Of a stretch of 33,275 bases of DNA, positions 23,457 through 30,345 are shown piece by piece; positions within the stretch are counted from its first letter, which is position 1; each line of letters starts with the position of its first letter. Where the stretch lies: IMG/VR virus record IMGVR_UViG_3300020159_001827, positions 1 to 33,275 of that record, one strand, 5' to 3'. The notes below the pieces were generated by a model that saw only the letters and a list, made by a program, of their open reading frames with translations, was not told the origin of the DNA and made no database searches. Source of the stretch: a virus. The translations under genes were made by a program, and so were the position numbers.

Positions 23457-24710
23457 ATGGGGGATTTATCAAACTATGGTGAAAATATTATTGGATCCGA
23501 GATATTAAAAATATCAAGCAAACTCAAAGCCAAAACTGAAAAGGTATATAACTATACAATTGGGGATTTCGATTCTCAATTGTATCCTATACCACAAAAA
23601 TTAAATGATTATATTCAATGGAACTTTAATATTTCCAATACAAATTATCCAACACCGGTTGGTGAATTATCACTTAGGGAAGCAGTTTCATCACATCTTA
23701 AAAGAAAACATTTTATAGATTACTCACCAAATCAAATACTTATTGGTGCTGGTGTTAGACCTCTTATTTATACAATATTTAAGACAATCATTGATAAAGG
23801 TGATGAAATTATATTCCCAGTTCCAAGTTGGAATAATAATCACTATACATTCTTACACGATGGAAAACCAATTAAAATTGAATGTTCCCCTGAGAATGAT
23901 TTCTTCCCAACAGCGCAACAAATTAAAGATAATATCAAACAAGCAAGAATGATATGTCTTTGCTCACCTCAAAATCCAACAGGAAAAATAATCAATCCTG
24001 ATGTTTTAAAAGAAATATGTGAAATAATCATTGATGAAAATAAAAGAAGGTTGGAGACGAGCAATAATTATCGTCCAGTATATTTTTTCTTTGACCAGAT
24101 TTATTCAGATCTATCAAGGATACAAACACATCATCCGATTAATTTAACCCCTCAAATCAAAGATTTTTTGATATGTGTGGATGGTATTTCTAAGTCATTG
24201 GCTGCGACAGGTGTTAGGGTTGGATGGATGTTTGGACCTGAGCATTTAATTAAGAAAGCGGGTGAGATATTCAGTCATATTGGGGCTTGGGCTAATAAAC
24301 CTGAACAAATTGGGGTTGGACAATATTTGGCGACCAATGTGGATAATCCTTATTATGGTATTGACGAATTTTTATCTGGTAGGAATAATACATTTGGACA
24401 AATATGTGATAATATTTGTGATGTATTAGAAACAATGAAATCTAATGGTTGTAAGGTTGATTATAAAAAACCTGATGGGGCTATCTATATATCTATTTAT
24501 TTGGGTTATAGGGATAAATTTAATAGTTTGGAAGAAATGTTAGATTTCCTTATTGATGAATGTAAAGTTGGATTAGTTCCATTTGAATACTTTGGTTCAA
24601 CTGAAAATAAAGGTTGGTTTAGGTTATCGGTTGGAACAATTAAATTGAAAGATATATCTGAACATCAAGAAGTTATAGAAAATATGATAAATATTTTGGA
24701 AAATAGGTAA
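23457..24710 (+). CDS. PLP-dependent aminotransferase, class I/II (aspartate aminotransferase-like)
   Basis: This 417-residue fold-type-I enzyme has a complete site: YPTPVGELSLREAV (64-77), GAGVRP (97-102, PLP phosphate region), CSPQNPTG (169-176, Asn173), FFDQIY (Asp213 and Tyr216), the Schiff-base lysine in DGISKSLAATGVRVGW (Lys246, Arg254) and FRLSVG (Arg389, substrate carboxylate). It would move an amino group between an amino acid and a 2-oxo acid. The substrate cannot be read from the motifs, and aspartate, alanine or aromatic types are possible. Phage-borne aminotransferases are uncommon. It is the last gene of the operon that starts near 21397. Confidence 0.88.
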   Translation: MGDLSNYGENIIGSEILKISSKLKAKTEKVYNYTIGDFDSQLYPIPQKLNDYIQWNFNISNTNYPTPVGELSLREAVSSHLKRKHFIDYSPNQILIGAGVRPLIYTIFKTIIDKGDEIIFPVPSWNNNHYTFLHDGKPIKIECSPENDFFPTAQQIKDNIKQARMICLCSPQNPTGKIINPDVLKEICEIIIDENKRRLETSNNYRPVYFFFDQIYSDLSRIQTHHPINLTPQIKDFLICVDGISKSLAATGVRVGWMFGPEHLIKKAGEIFSHIGAWANKPEQIGVGQYLATNVDNPYYGIDEFLSGRNNTFGQICDNICDVLETMKSNGCKVDYKKPDGAIYISIYLGYRDKFNSLEEMLDFLIDECKVGLVPFEYFGSTENKGWFRLSVGTIKLKDISEHQEVIENMINILENR

Positions 24711-24726
24711 TCGTTCTATATTTTTG
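24696..24726 (+). promoter_or_regulatory. Bacteroidota-type promoter (TTG-N20-TATTTTTG)
   Basis: TTG at 24696-24698 and TATTTTTG at 24719-24726 are separated by 20 bases. The ATG at 24731 follows 4 bases later. Confidence 0.65.
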
Positions 24727-24730
24727 TGAG

Positions 24731-24943
24731 ATGAAGAAAACAAAACAAATTAATCAGGTTTTATTGATAGTTTCCGATACAGGTAATCCTAAATTGGGTA
24801 GGTTTGGTAATAATTGGGCTATGGATTGTCCTTTTTCAAGTGATGTATCAAAAGATATTAAGGATGAGTTCGCTAAAAAACAGATTGAAATGTATAAACC
24901 ATTTACTGAAGGTAGGGTGAGTTATTGTTTCCACGAAAAATAA
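24731..24943 (+). CDS. unknown 70-residue protein
   Basis: The product (MKKTKQINQVLLIVSDTGNP ... RVSYCFHEK) has no recognised family. It has two Cys and a basic N-terminus. It is a single gene between two host-type promoters, with a start 4 bases after TATTTTTG. The N-terminus is not related to the LISLIERM leaders despite the MKKT start. Confidence 0.6.
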   Translation: MKKTKQINQVLLIVSDTGNPKLGRFGNNWAMDCPFSSDVSKDIKDEFAKKQIEMYKPFTEGRVSYCFHEK

Positions 24944-24945
24944 AT

Positions 24946-24975
24946 TTGGATTTATTATTAATAGTATTATATTTG
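24946..24975 (+). promoter_or_regulatory. Bacteroidota-type promoter (TTG-N19-TATATTTG)
   Basis: TTG at 24946-24948 and TATATTTG at 24968-24975 are separated by 19 bases. The ATG at 24980 is 4 bases downstream. Confidence 0.75.
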
Positions 24976-24979
24976 TACC

Positions 24980-25357
24980 ATGGAAAAATTATTTGTAGAA
25001 TACGAACAAGCATTAGTTTTAAAAGAATTAGGTTTTGATGAACCTTGTTTTAGGTGGTATGATGAAAGATGGGGGGATGATTTACATCAAGATAAATATA
25101 ATACTAATAAGGATTTATTTATGACTGATTTAGATTGTTCAGCACCACTATACCAACAAGCATTTAGATGGTTTAGAGAGAAGTATAATCAACATTGTTT
25201 TATACATTATCATAGTAAACCTGAATACACATTTGTTATCTATAATGATATTAAAAGATATTGGACTTTAGATGAAAAAATATCATTTAATACTTACGAA
25301 GAAGCAGAACTCCATTGTCTTAAAAAATTAATCGAAATAGTTAAAAAACAGAAATAA
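24980..25357 (+). CDS. APLYQQAFRWFREK-family protein, copy 1
   Basis: This 125-residue protein contains SAPLYQQAFRWFREKYNQH near the middle and TYEEAELHCLKKLIEIVK at the end. That pattern is frequent in small proteins of Bacteroidota prophages and phages, with no known function. The start resembles the next gene (LKELGFDEPCF versus MKEIGFDEPCV). It is read from a host-type promoter and is separated from its paralogue by one base, so the two are a tandem duplication on one transcript. Confidence 0.75.
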   Translation: MEKLFVEYEQALVLKELGFDEPCFRWYDERWGDDLHQDKYNTNKDLFMTDLDCSAPLYQQAFRWFREKYNQHCFIHYHSKPEYTFVIYNDIKRYWTLDEKISFNTYEEAELHCLKKLIEIVKKQK

Positions 25358-25358
25358 T

Positions 25359-25733
25359 ATGAATAAAGAATTTATACCATACCAACCAAGTCTTGATATG
25401 AAAGAGATTGGATTTGATGAACCATGTGTCTATTATGTAGACAAAAACAATGAAAGTTATATCTATAACTTTGAAACCCATCCTGATGAATTTATTGAAT
25501 GGTGTGGTGTAAATGTAATTTCAGCACCACTATACCAACAAGCCTTTAGATGGTTTAGAGAGAAGCATAAACTACATTCTACTATTACATCTATAAGTCA
25601 AGAGTCTTGGCAATGGCACATTCAAAAACCTGGTCAACAATTAGGTAAATTATATGATGAAGATTTTTATACCTACGAAGAAGCAGAACTTGAATGTCTT
25701 AAAAAATTAATTCAGATTGTTAAAAATAAATAG
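25359..25733 (+). CDS. APLYQQAFRWFREK-family protein, copy 2
   Basis: This 124-residue paralogue of the preceding gene shares GFDEPC, SAPLYQQAFRWFREK and TYEEAELECLKKLIQIVK. The central region between these blocks differs. No domain with known activity is recognised. It ends 12 bases before the smpB start, which has its own -7 element. Confidence 0.75.
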   Translation: MNKEFIPYQPSLDMKEIGFDEPCVYYVDKNNESYIYNFETHPDEFIEWCGVNVISAPLYQQAFRWFREKHKLHSTITSISQESWQWHIQKPGQQLGKLYDEDFYTYEEAELECLKKLIQIVKNK

Positions 25734-25741
25734 TATATTTG
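25734..25741 (+). promoter_or_regulatory. host-type -7 element TATATTTG before smpB
   Basis: TATATTTG ends 4 bases before ATG 25746. The nearest upstream TTG (25717-25719) is only 14 bases away, so the -33 element is weak. Confidence 0.55.
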
Positions 25742-25745
25742 TAAG

Positions 25746-26171
25746 ATGAAAAACAGGAAAGCATTTTATAATTATAGTATTGAAGAACAATACACCGCTG
25801 GTATTATCCTTAAAGGTGATGAGGTTAAATCCATTCGTAATGGTAAATGTAATTTTACCGATCCTTTCTGTGTGATTACATCCAATTCAATAATCCTTAA
25901 AGGTTTATACGTTAATAAGAATAATATTTTCTCACCTGATGAGTCTAGAGATAAGGTATTGTTATTAAATTCAAAAGAAATTAACAAAATCCGTAATAAG
26001 TTTATTCAAAAAGGATATGCTTTAATTCCATTGGAACTAATCTTTGTAAAAGGATTGGTTAAAATTGTAATTGGGGTTGGTAAAGGTCGTAAAACATTCG
26101 ATAAGAAAGATGTCATTAAAACTAAAGACATTGAAAGAGATACAAAAAGAGAACTTAAAAACTATAAATAA
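25746..26171 (+). CDS. smpB: SmpB-like tmRNA-binding protein
   Basis: This 141-residue protein follows the SmpB pattern: NRKAFYNYSIEEQYTAGIILKGDEVKSIRNGKCNF at the N-terminus (canonical AGI-L-G-EVKS-R), LLLNSKEINKIRNKFIQKGYALIPLELIF in the middle, and KIVIGVGKGRKTFDKKDVIKTKDIERDTKREL, the basic tail that enters the ribosome A site. SmpB carries tmRNA to stalled ribosomes. The region after residue 50 is slightly shortened. No tmRNA gene was seen nearby. It shares a transcript with the PRPP-synthetase-like gene, whose ATG is one base after this stop. Confidence 0.88.
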   Translation: MKNRKAFYNYSIEEQYTAGIILKGDEVKSIRNGKCNFTDPFCVITSNSIILKGLYVNKNNIFSPDESRDKVLLLNSKEINKIRNKFIQKGYALIPLELIFVKGLVKIVIGVGKGRKTFDKKDVIKTKDIERDTKRELKNYK

Positions 26172-26172
26172 T

Positions 26173-27126
26173 ATGGCAGAAACATTAAATTTGGTAAACC
26201 CCAACGACAAATTATCTTTCAAATATGAGATAAGTAAATTTCCTGATGGACAACAATCATTACGATTAATTGAAGAAGGATACAATACGTTCAATTCACT
26301 TAAAGAAAATCCTCACGGAATTATAATTAAATCTCGTTTGAATACATTTAAGGATTTGGAGATTATCATCTGTGCAACACAAGCATTAAAAGAGGTTGGT
26401 GTAAGTAAAATTAAACTTTATATCCCATATTGTATTGGAGGTCGTTCAGATAGAAAATTCGCTGAAGGTGGATTTAACTACATTAAAAATGTAATCGCTC
26501 CAATTATCAATAGTCAAGGATACGAAAAAGTTATTATTATGGATCCACATTCAGACGTATTAGAAGCTTGTATCAATAACATTGAAAAAGTGGATAACGT
26601 CAAGTTAGTTCATTTTGCGCTTACAGATTATTTCATAAAGAAAGGTTTTGAAGTGTGGGATAAAATGAATTTTGAGAAACTCCGATTGATATCACCTGAT
26701 GCTGGTGCATTAAAGAAAGTATTCTATGTCGCCGAAAGGATTGGTTATAAAAATGAGGTTATTATAGCGTCAAAACATCGTAATCTTGAAACAGGTAAAA
26801 TTGATTATACCAATGTACCAATGTCAGTAAATGACGCAGATAAAGATATCTTTATTATTGACGATATTTGTGATGGTGGTAGAACATTCATTGAGATAGC
26901 TAAAGCGGTTAATGATGTTAGAAATCTATCAAGTTCCGTTCAACCACAACATTACGGTAAAAACTATTTGATTATTACTCACGGAATATTTAGTGCCGGT
27001 TACGCTAATTTAGGTGAATATTTTGATTGTATTTACACAACAAATAGTGTGAAAGATATTGGTGGAACTGAGTATCATGCCTTGGCAAATACACCAACAA
27101 AGGTTAAACAATTAAATATATTTTAA
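26173..27126 (+). CDS. ribose-phosphate pyrophosphokinase-like enzyme; candidate ADP-ribose pyrophosphate synthetase (Adps of NARP1)
   Basis: The start is ATG 26173, one base after smpB. The longer open frame would overlap smpB. The 317-residue product has PRPP-synthetase features: FPDGQQSLRL (23-32), the ATP-site region YIPYCIGGRSDRKFAEGG (83-100), IIMDPHSDVLEA (121-132), ISPDAGALKKV (173-183), a KHRN flexible-loop equivalent (201-204) and the phosphoribosyl-binding loop IDDICDGGRTF (229-239). Classical Prs transfers pyrophosphate from ATP to ribose-5-phosphate. In phage NARP1 the homologous Adps uses ADP-ribose instead. The N-terminus and the GGRSDR insertion differ from bacterial Prs. The neighbouring NAMPT-like and macro-domain genes favour an ADP-ribose role, but this is inference. 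Confidence 0.85.
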   Translation: MAETLNLVNPNDKLSFKYEISKFPDGQQSLRLIEEGYNTFNSLKENPHGIIIKSRLNTFKDLEIIICATQALKEVGVSKIKLYIPYCIGGRSDRKFAEGGFNYIKNVIAPIINSQGYEKVIIMDPHSDVLEACINNIEKVDNVKLVHFALTDYFIKKGFEVWDKMNFEKLRLISPDAGALKKVFYVAERIGYKNEVIIASKHRNLETGKIDYTNVPMSVNDADKDIFIIDDICDGGRTFIEIAKAVNDVRNLSSSVQPQHYGKNYLIITHGIFSAGYANLGEYFDCIYTTNSVKDIGGTEYHALANTPTKVKQLNIF

Positions 27127-27153
27127 AGATTTGGGTATAATAAATAATTAATT

Positions 27154-27630
27154 ATGGGAATGTATAAAGAAATTAAAGGGGATTTAATTAAACTCGCGAT
27201 TCAAGGGGAGTTTGACGTTATTGCTCACGGATGTAATTGTATGTGTAATATGGGTGCAGGAATTGCTGTTGGTATGAATAAGAAGTTTGGGGTTGGAAAT
27301 TATCCATTGGAACATCCAAATATGGCAGGTAATGTTAATAAATTGGGACAAATTGAATTTAGGTTATTCCCATTAACACCTGAAAAAGGTGTTAATGTGG
27401 TTAATTGTTATACTCAATATTACCCATCAAGGAAATTAAAACCATTAGATTATGAAGCACTAAAATTATGTTTAAGGAAAATTAATTTTACTTTTAGTGG
27501 TAAAAAAATTGGATTACCTATGATTGGTGCTGGTTTGGCTGGTGGTGATTGGAATATAATTAAAGAATATATTATCGAAGAATTATCAGATTGTGATGTA
27601 ACGGTTGTAATTTATGATGGGGGTGAATAA
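27154..27630 (+). CDS. macro-domain protein (ADP-ribose binding or hydrolysing)
   Basis: The 158-residue single domain has macro-fold signatures: KGDLIKLA (8-15), DVIAHGCNCMCNMGAGIAVGM (21-41) and GLPMIGAGLAGGDW (about 134-147), close to the ADP-ribose-1''-phosphate phosphatase (Poa1p) type. Macro domains bind ADP-ribose, and some remove it from proteins, DNA or small molecules. It lies between the PRPP-synthetase-like and NAMPT-like genes, so it may guard or recycle ADP-ribose, or reverse ADP-ribosylation by host toxins such as DarT. No clear promoter of either type precedes it, so it is probably on the smpB-Prs transcript. Confidence 0.88.
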   Translation: MGMYKEIKGDLIKLAIQGEFDVIAHGCNCMCNMGAGIAVGMNKKFGVGNYPLEHPNMAGNVNKLGQIEFRLFPLTPEKGVNVVNCYTQYYPSRKLKPLDYEALKLCLRKINFTFSGKKIGLPMIGAGLAGGDWNIIKEYIIEELSDCDVTVVIYDGGE

Positions 27631-27639
27631 TAAATAAAT

Positions 27640-27669
27640 TTGGAATTAATAATATTTCCATTATCTTTG
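27640..27669 (+). promoter_or_regulatory. Bacteroidota-type promoter (TTG-N19-TATCTTTG)
   Basis: TTG at 27640-27642 and TATCTTTG at 27662-27669 are separated by 19 bases. The ATG at 27690 is 20 bases downstream. Confidence 0.75.
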
Positions 27670-27689
27670 TAATCTAATAAATAAAAAAA

Positions 27690-28133
27690 ATGAAAGAATA
27701 TTTTGATAAAAATCCTGAATCTACTCCATATTTGGATAGATTGGAAAAAGAATGGCGTGAGCATGGTAAAATAGTAATAGCGGTTGATTATGACTCAACC
27801 ATATTCCCATATCACACAATTGACAATGCTAAAGACATTGAGAAAGTTATTGATGTGTTAAAAATAGCGAAAGAAACAGGTGCTTATATAGCGATTTTTA
27901 CTTGTAGTGCTCCTGATAGACACGATGAGATTAGGGAATATTGTAAAACTAAAGGGTTGTCAATCGACTCTATTAATGAAAACCCAATTCACTTACCTTA
28001 CGGACATCACGGAAAAATATATGCGAACATATATCTTGATGATAGGGCTGGGTTAAATGAAGCGTTAAAAACACTTCAATTCGCAATGTATAAAATCAGA
28101 GGATCTAAAACTACCCAAATGTATGATTTTTAA
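27690..28133 (+). CDS. HAD-superfamily hydrolase
   Basis: This 147-residue phosphatase-like protein has the four HAD motifs: AVDYDSTIF (nucleophile Asp33, Asp35), IFTCSAP (Thr71/Ser73), Lys109 in HHGKIYAN and YLDDRAG (Asp117/118). There is little room for a cap domain, as in the short HAD proteins seen in many phages. The substrate is unknown. Its place between the macro-domain and NAMPT-like genes suggests a nucleotide or phospho-ribose substrate. It has its own host-type promoter. Confidence 0.82.
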   Translation: MKEYFDKNPESTPYLDRLEKEWREHGKIVIAVDYDSTIFPYHTIDNAKDIEKVIDVLKIAKETGAYIAIFTCSAPDRHDEIREYCKTKGLSIDSINENPIHLPYGHHGKIYANIYLDDRAGLNEALKTLQFAMYKIRGSKTTQMYDF

Positions 28134-28139
28134 AAAAAA

Positions 28140-28170
28140 TTGGATAAGTAAAAATTAAGAAATATATATG
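28140..28170 (+). promoter_or_regulatory. probable host-type promoter (TTG-N20-TATATATG)
   Basis: TTG at 28140-28142 and TATATATG at 28163-28170 are separated by 20 bases. The -7 element has one mismatch to TAnnTTTG. The NAMPT-like ATG is at 28198. Confidence 0.5.
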
Positions 28171-28197
28171 TAAAACAATTTAAAACAATAAAAAATT

Positions 28198-29715
28198 ATG
28201 TTCAAACCAATTGCATTGTATTATACCGATGGGTATAAGGCATCACACAAAAAAATGTTAGCTAAAGGAACTGCTAAATTATACGGAACTTGGATTCCTC
28301 GCTCTTTAAAATACGCACCTAAAGGTGTTAAAAAAATCTTGTCAGTTGGACATCAACTAACAATGCGTTGGTTGCATGATGAGTTCCAAGAAAACTTCTT
28401 CAATCAACCAAAAGATGTTGCAACCCAATTCCAATCAGATATGTCAAAATATCTTGGTATGGATTACGATGGGGCTCATTTCGAAGCCTTACACGATTTA
28501 GGTTATTTACCTATCCGAGTTAAAGCTTTACCTGAAGGTATTGAAACCTCACCAAACATTCCACATATGACATTTATCAATACTATTGATGGATTTGCTT
28601 GGCTTACACTTTACCTTGAAACAGTCATTTCAAGTTTGGCTTGGAAAACATCTACATCCGCTACAATCGCACTACAATATCGTAGAAATGTTGCTAAATG
28701 GGTGGCTAAAACAGACCCAGCAAACGCTTGGTTAATTCCTTTCTTATGTCACGATTTCTCAGCAAGAGGTTTATCACCTTTTGATATGTTATCAAGTGGA
28801 TTAGGACACGCAATGTCATTCAGAGGTAGTGATACCTTAATTGTTATCCCTGGAGCTCGTTATTTCTATGACGAATCAAAAGATGAGGTATGTATCAATT
28901 CGGTAAATGCTTCAGAGCATTCAGTATCAACTACAAAGATTTTTACCGTTGGTGAATCTCAGATGATTGCCGATTGGTTAGTTGAATTCCCTGATGGTAT
29001 TCTTTCAATTGTATCGGATACATTTGATTTATGGAAATTAATTACTGAGTATTTACCTGAAAATAAAGAAGCTATTATGGCTCGTAATGGTAAATTAGTA
29101 ATTAGACCTGATAGTGGTGATCCAGTAGATATTATTTGTGGTTATGACTTTTCTAAATTAGAAGATGATGGTTGGAAATCAAAAGGATTTAAAGATAGGC
29201 CAAGTACTAAAGGAGTAATAGAACTTCTTTGGGATATCTTCGGTGGTGAAATCAACGAACAAGGTTTCAAAGTTTTAGATCCTCACATCGGAGCAATCTA
29301 CGGAGATTCGATCACATTGGATCGTCAATTGGAAATCTATGAAAGATTGGAAATGAAAGGATTTGCATCAACCAATATTGTATTAGGTGTAGGTAGTTTT
29401 ACTTATCAATACAATACTCGTGATACATTAGGATTCGCAGCAAAAGGTGCTTGGTTTGAGGTTGAAGAAAATGGTGTGAGAACTGGTTTTGATATCTATA
29501 AAGACCCTATAACTGATGACGGTACCAAGAAGTCTTTGAAAGGTAGATGTGCAGTTCATATTGAAAATGGTGAATATGTGGTGAAGATTCAATGTAGTGA
29601 AGAAGAAGAAAAGGGTGGGATATTACAAACTATCTATGAAGATGGTAAGTTCTATAACCAAACAACTTTAACCCAAATCAGGGAAAGAATTGATAAATTG
29701 GTTGAGGTTGAATAA
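28198..29715 (+). CDS. nadV: nicotinamide phosphoribosyltransferase-like enzyme (NadV/NAMPT family); candidate Namat of NARP1
   Basis: The 505-residue product has family length and a complete set of active-site positions by comparison with human NAMPT: YYTDGYKASH (8-17), HDFSARG (185-191, Phe187 stacking on nicotinamide), GSDT (Asp212), ASEHS (His241, the phosphorylated histidine), VIRPDSGDPVD (Arg303, Asp305), IYGDSIT (Asp370) and LGVGSF. NAMPT joins nicotinamide to PRPP to give NMN. In the phage NARP1 pathway a homologue (Namat) joins nicotinamide to ADP-ribose pyrophosphate and gives NAD+ directly. No NMN adenylyltransferase gene is visible in the window, which slightly favours the NARP1 reading. 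It is read from its own promoter. Confidence 0.93.
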   Translation: MFKPIALYYTDGYKASHKKMLAKGTAKLYGTWIPRSLKYAPKGVKKILSVGHQLTMRWLHDEFQENFFNQPKDVATQFQSDMSKYLGMDYDGAHFEALHDLGYLPIRVKALPEGIETSPNIPHMTFINTIDGFAWLTLYLETVISSLAWKTSTSATIALQYRRNVAKWVAKTDPANAWLIPFLCHDFSARGLSPFDMLSSGLGHAMSFRGSDTLIVIPGARYFYDESKDEVCINSVNASEHSVSTTKIFTVGESQMIADWLVEFPDGILSIVSDTFDLWKLITEYLPENKEAIMARNGKLVIRPDSGDPVDIICGYDFSKLEDDGWKSKGFKDRPSTKGVIELLWDIFGGEINEQGFKVLDPHIGAIYGDSITLDRQLEIYERLEMKGFASTNIVLGVGSFTYQYNTRDTLGFAAKGAWFEVEENGVRTGFDIYKDPITDDGTKKSLKGRCAVHIENGEYVVKIQCSEEEEKGGILQTIYEDGKFYNQTTLTQIRERIDKLVEVE

Positions 29716-29720
29716 ATAAT

Positions 29721-29750
29721 TTGACAATTTAAAAAAAATTAATACAATTA
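29721..29750 (+). promoter_or_regulatory. weak host-type promoter (TTG-N19-TACAATTA)
   Basis: TTG at 29721-29723 lies 19 bases before TACAATTA at 29743-29750, a poor match to TAnnTTTG. The ATG at 29755 is 4 bases downstream, the spacing seen at several other promoters here. Confidence 0.4.
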
Positions 29751-29754
29751 GAAT

Positions 29755-30012
29755 ATGGAAAATAAAAACAATAAAAACCAAACCTTTAAAAGATTTGAAG
29801 GTACCGGACAGTTCCCAACAGATGCTCACGGAAAAATAGTCAATAACCGAGCAACTGGTTATGACGCATCAAAGTATAGTTTTGAAATTTATAAAAAAAC
29901 TGTAAAAGAAAAATTGGATTTATCTGTTGCGAAATCTAAGTGGAAAGCCGCTATGATGGTGTGTTATGGAAAAAATTGGAAAAAATATAACAATCCAACA
30001 CCATTTCAATAA
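29755..30012 (+). CDS. unknown basic 85-residue protein
   Basis: The product (MENKNNKNQTFKRFEGTGQF ... VCYGKNWKKYNNPTPFQ) is basic and mostly polar, with one Cys and an aromatic C-terminus. No family is recognised. It follows the NAMPT-like gene by 39 bases and has a weak host-type promoter. Nothing in the sequence ties it to NAD metabolism apart from position. Confidence 0.6.
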   Translation: MENKNNKNQTFKRFEGTGQFPTDAHGKIVNNRATGYDASKYSFEIYKKTVKEKLDLSVAKSKWKAAMMVCYGKNWKKYNNPTPFQ

Positions 30013-30019
30013 AACTGAC

Positions 30020-30027
30020 TATTTATT
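30020..30027 (+). promoter_or_regulatory. possible late-type box TATTTATT
   Basis: The box lies 16 bases before ATG 30044, wider than usual. It is similar to the wide-spaced boxes at 11931 and 32620. Confidence 0.35.
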
Positions 30028-30043
30028 CTTAAAATCTATAATT

Positions 30044-30286
30044 ATGAAATTACAAGACATTAAAAGCAAAATTAAAAGTGAAGATTTTGAAACTGTTTGT
30101 TTACTTGTTTATGAATCAGTCGTTGAAAATAAAATCACACAAGATCAGTTCGTTGAATTGATGTATGAAATCACCGAAGAGTTTGAAGGTGAAACTGAAT
30201 TAGATAGTGAAGATGATTTTAACGAATCTTTTGACGAAGATAAAGATTTTTTTTCTGATGATGAAGAATTTGATGAAAACTATTAA
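30044..30286 (+). CDS. acidic 80-residue protein
   Basis: The start is ATG 30044. An earlier in-frame ATG (29966) lies deep inside the previous gene. The product has a helical first half (MKLQDIKSKIKSEDFETVCL) and an extremely acidic tail of Asp/Glu/Phe (for example EDDFNESFDEDKDFFSDDEE). Such tails can mimic nucleic acid, as in some phage inhibitor proteins, but there is no direct evidence here. A terminator follows. Confidence 0.65.
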   Translation: MKLQDIKSKIKSEDFETVCLLVYESVVENKITQDQFVELMYEITEEFEGETELDSEDDFNESFDEDKDFFSDDEEFDENY

Positions 30287-30294
30287 ATAATATA

Positions 30295-30322
30295 AAACCC
30301 AATATTTCTATTGGGTTTTTTT
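30295..30322 (+). terminator. Rho-independent terminator
   Basis: AAACCCAATA (30295-30304) pairs perfectly with TATTGGGTTT (30309-30318) around TTTC, followed by T residues. It closes the metabolic island. Confidence 0.9.
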
Positions 30323-30345
30323 ATGCCCATACTTAAAAAAAAATT

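Noticed and set aside
24731-24790. MKKTKQINQVLL as another LISLIERM leader
   Set aside because: Only MKKT is shared; the rest does not align and the gene has a host-type promoter.
26071-26172. Upstream extension of the PRPP-synthetase-like gene
   Set aside because: The 34 extra residues overlap the smpB coding end in another frame and do not resemble the family; ATG 26173 is adjacent to the smpB stop.
25734-29755. tmRNA or tRNA gene near smpB
   Set aside because: No tRNA-like acceptor or T-arm (GGTTCRANNCC) or tag-peptide frame could be found in the short spacers.
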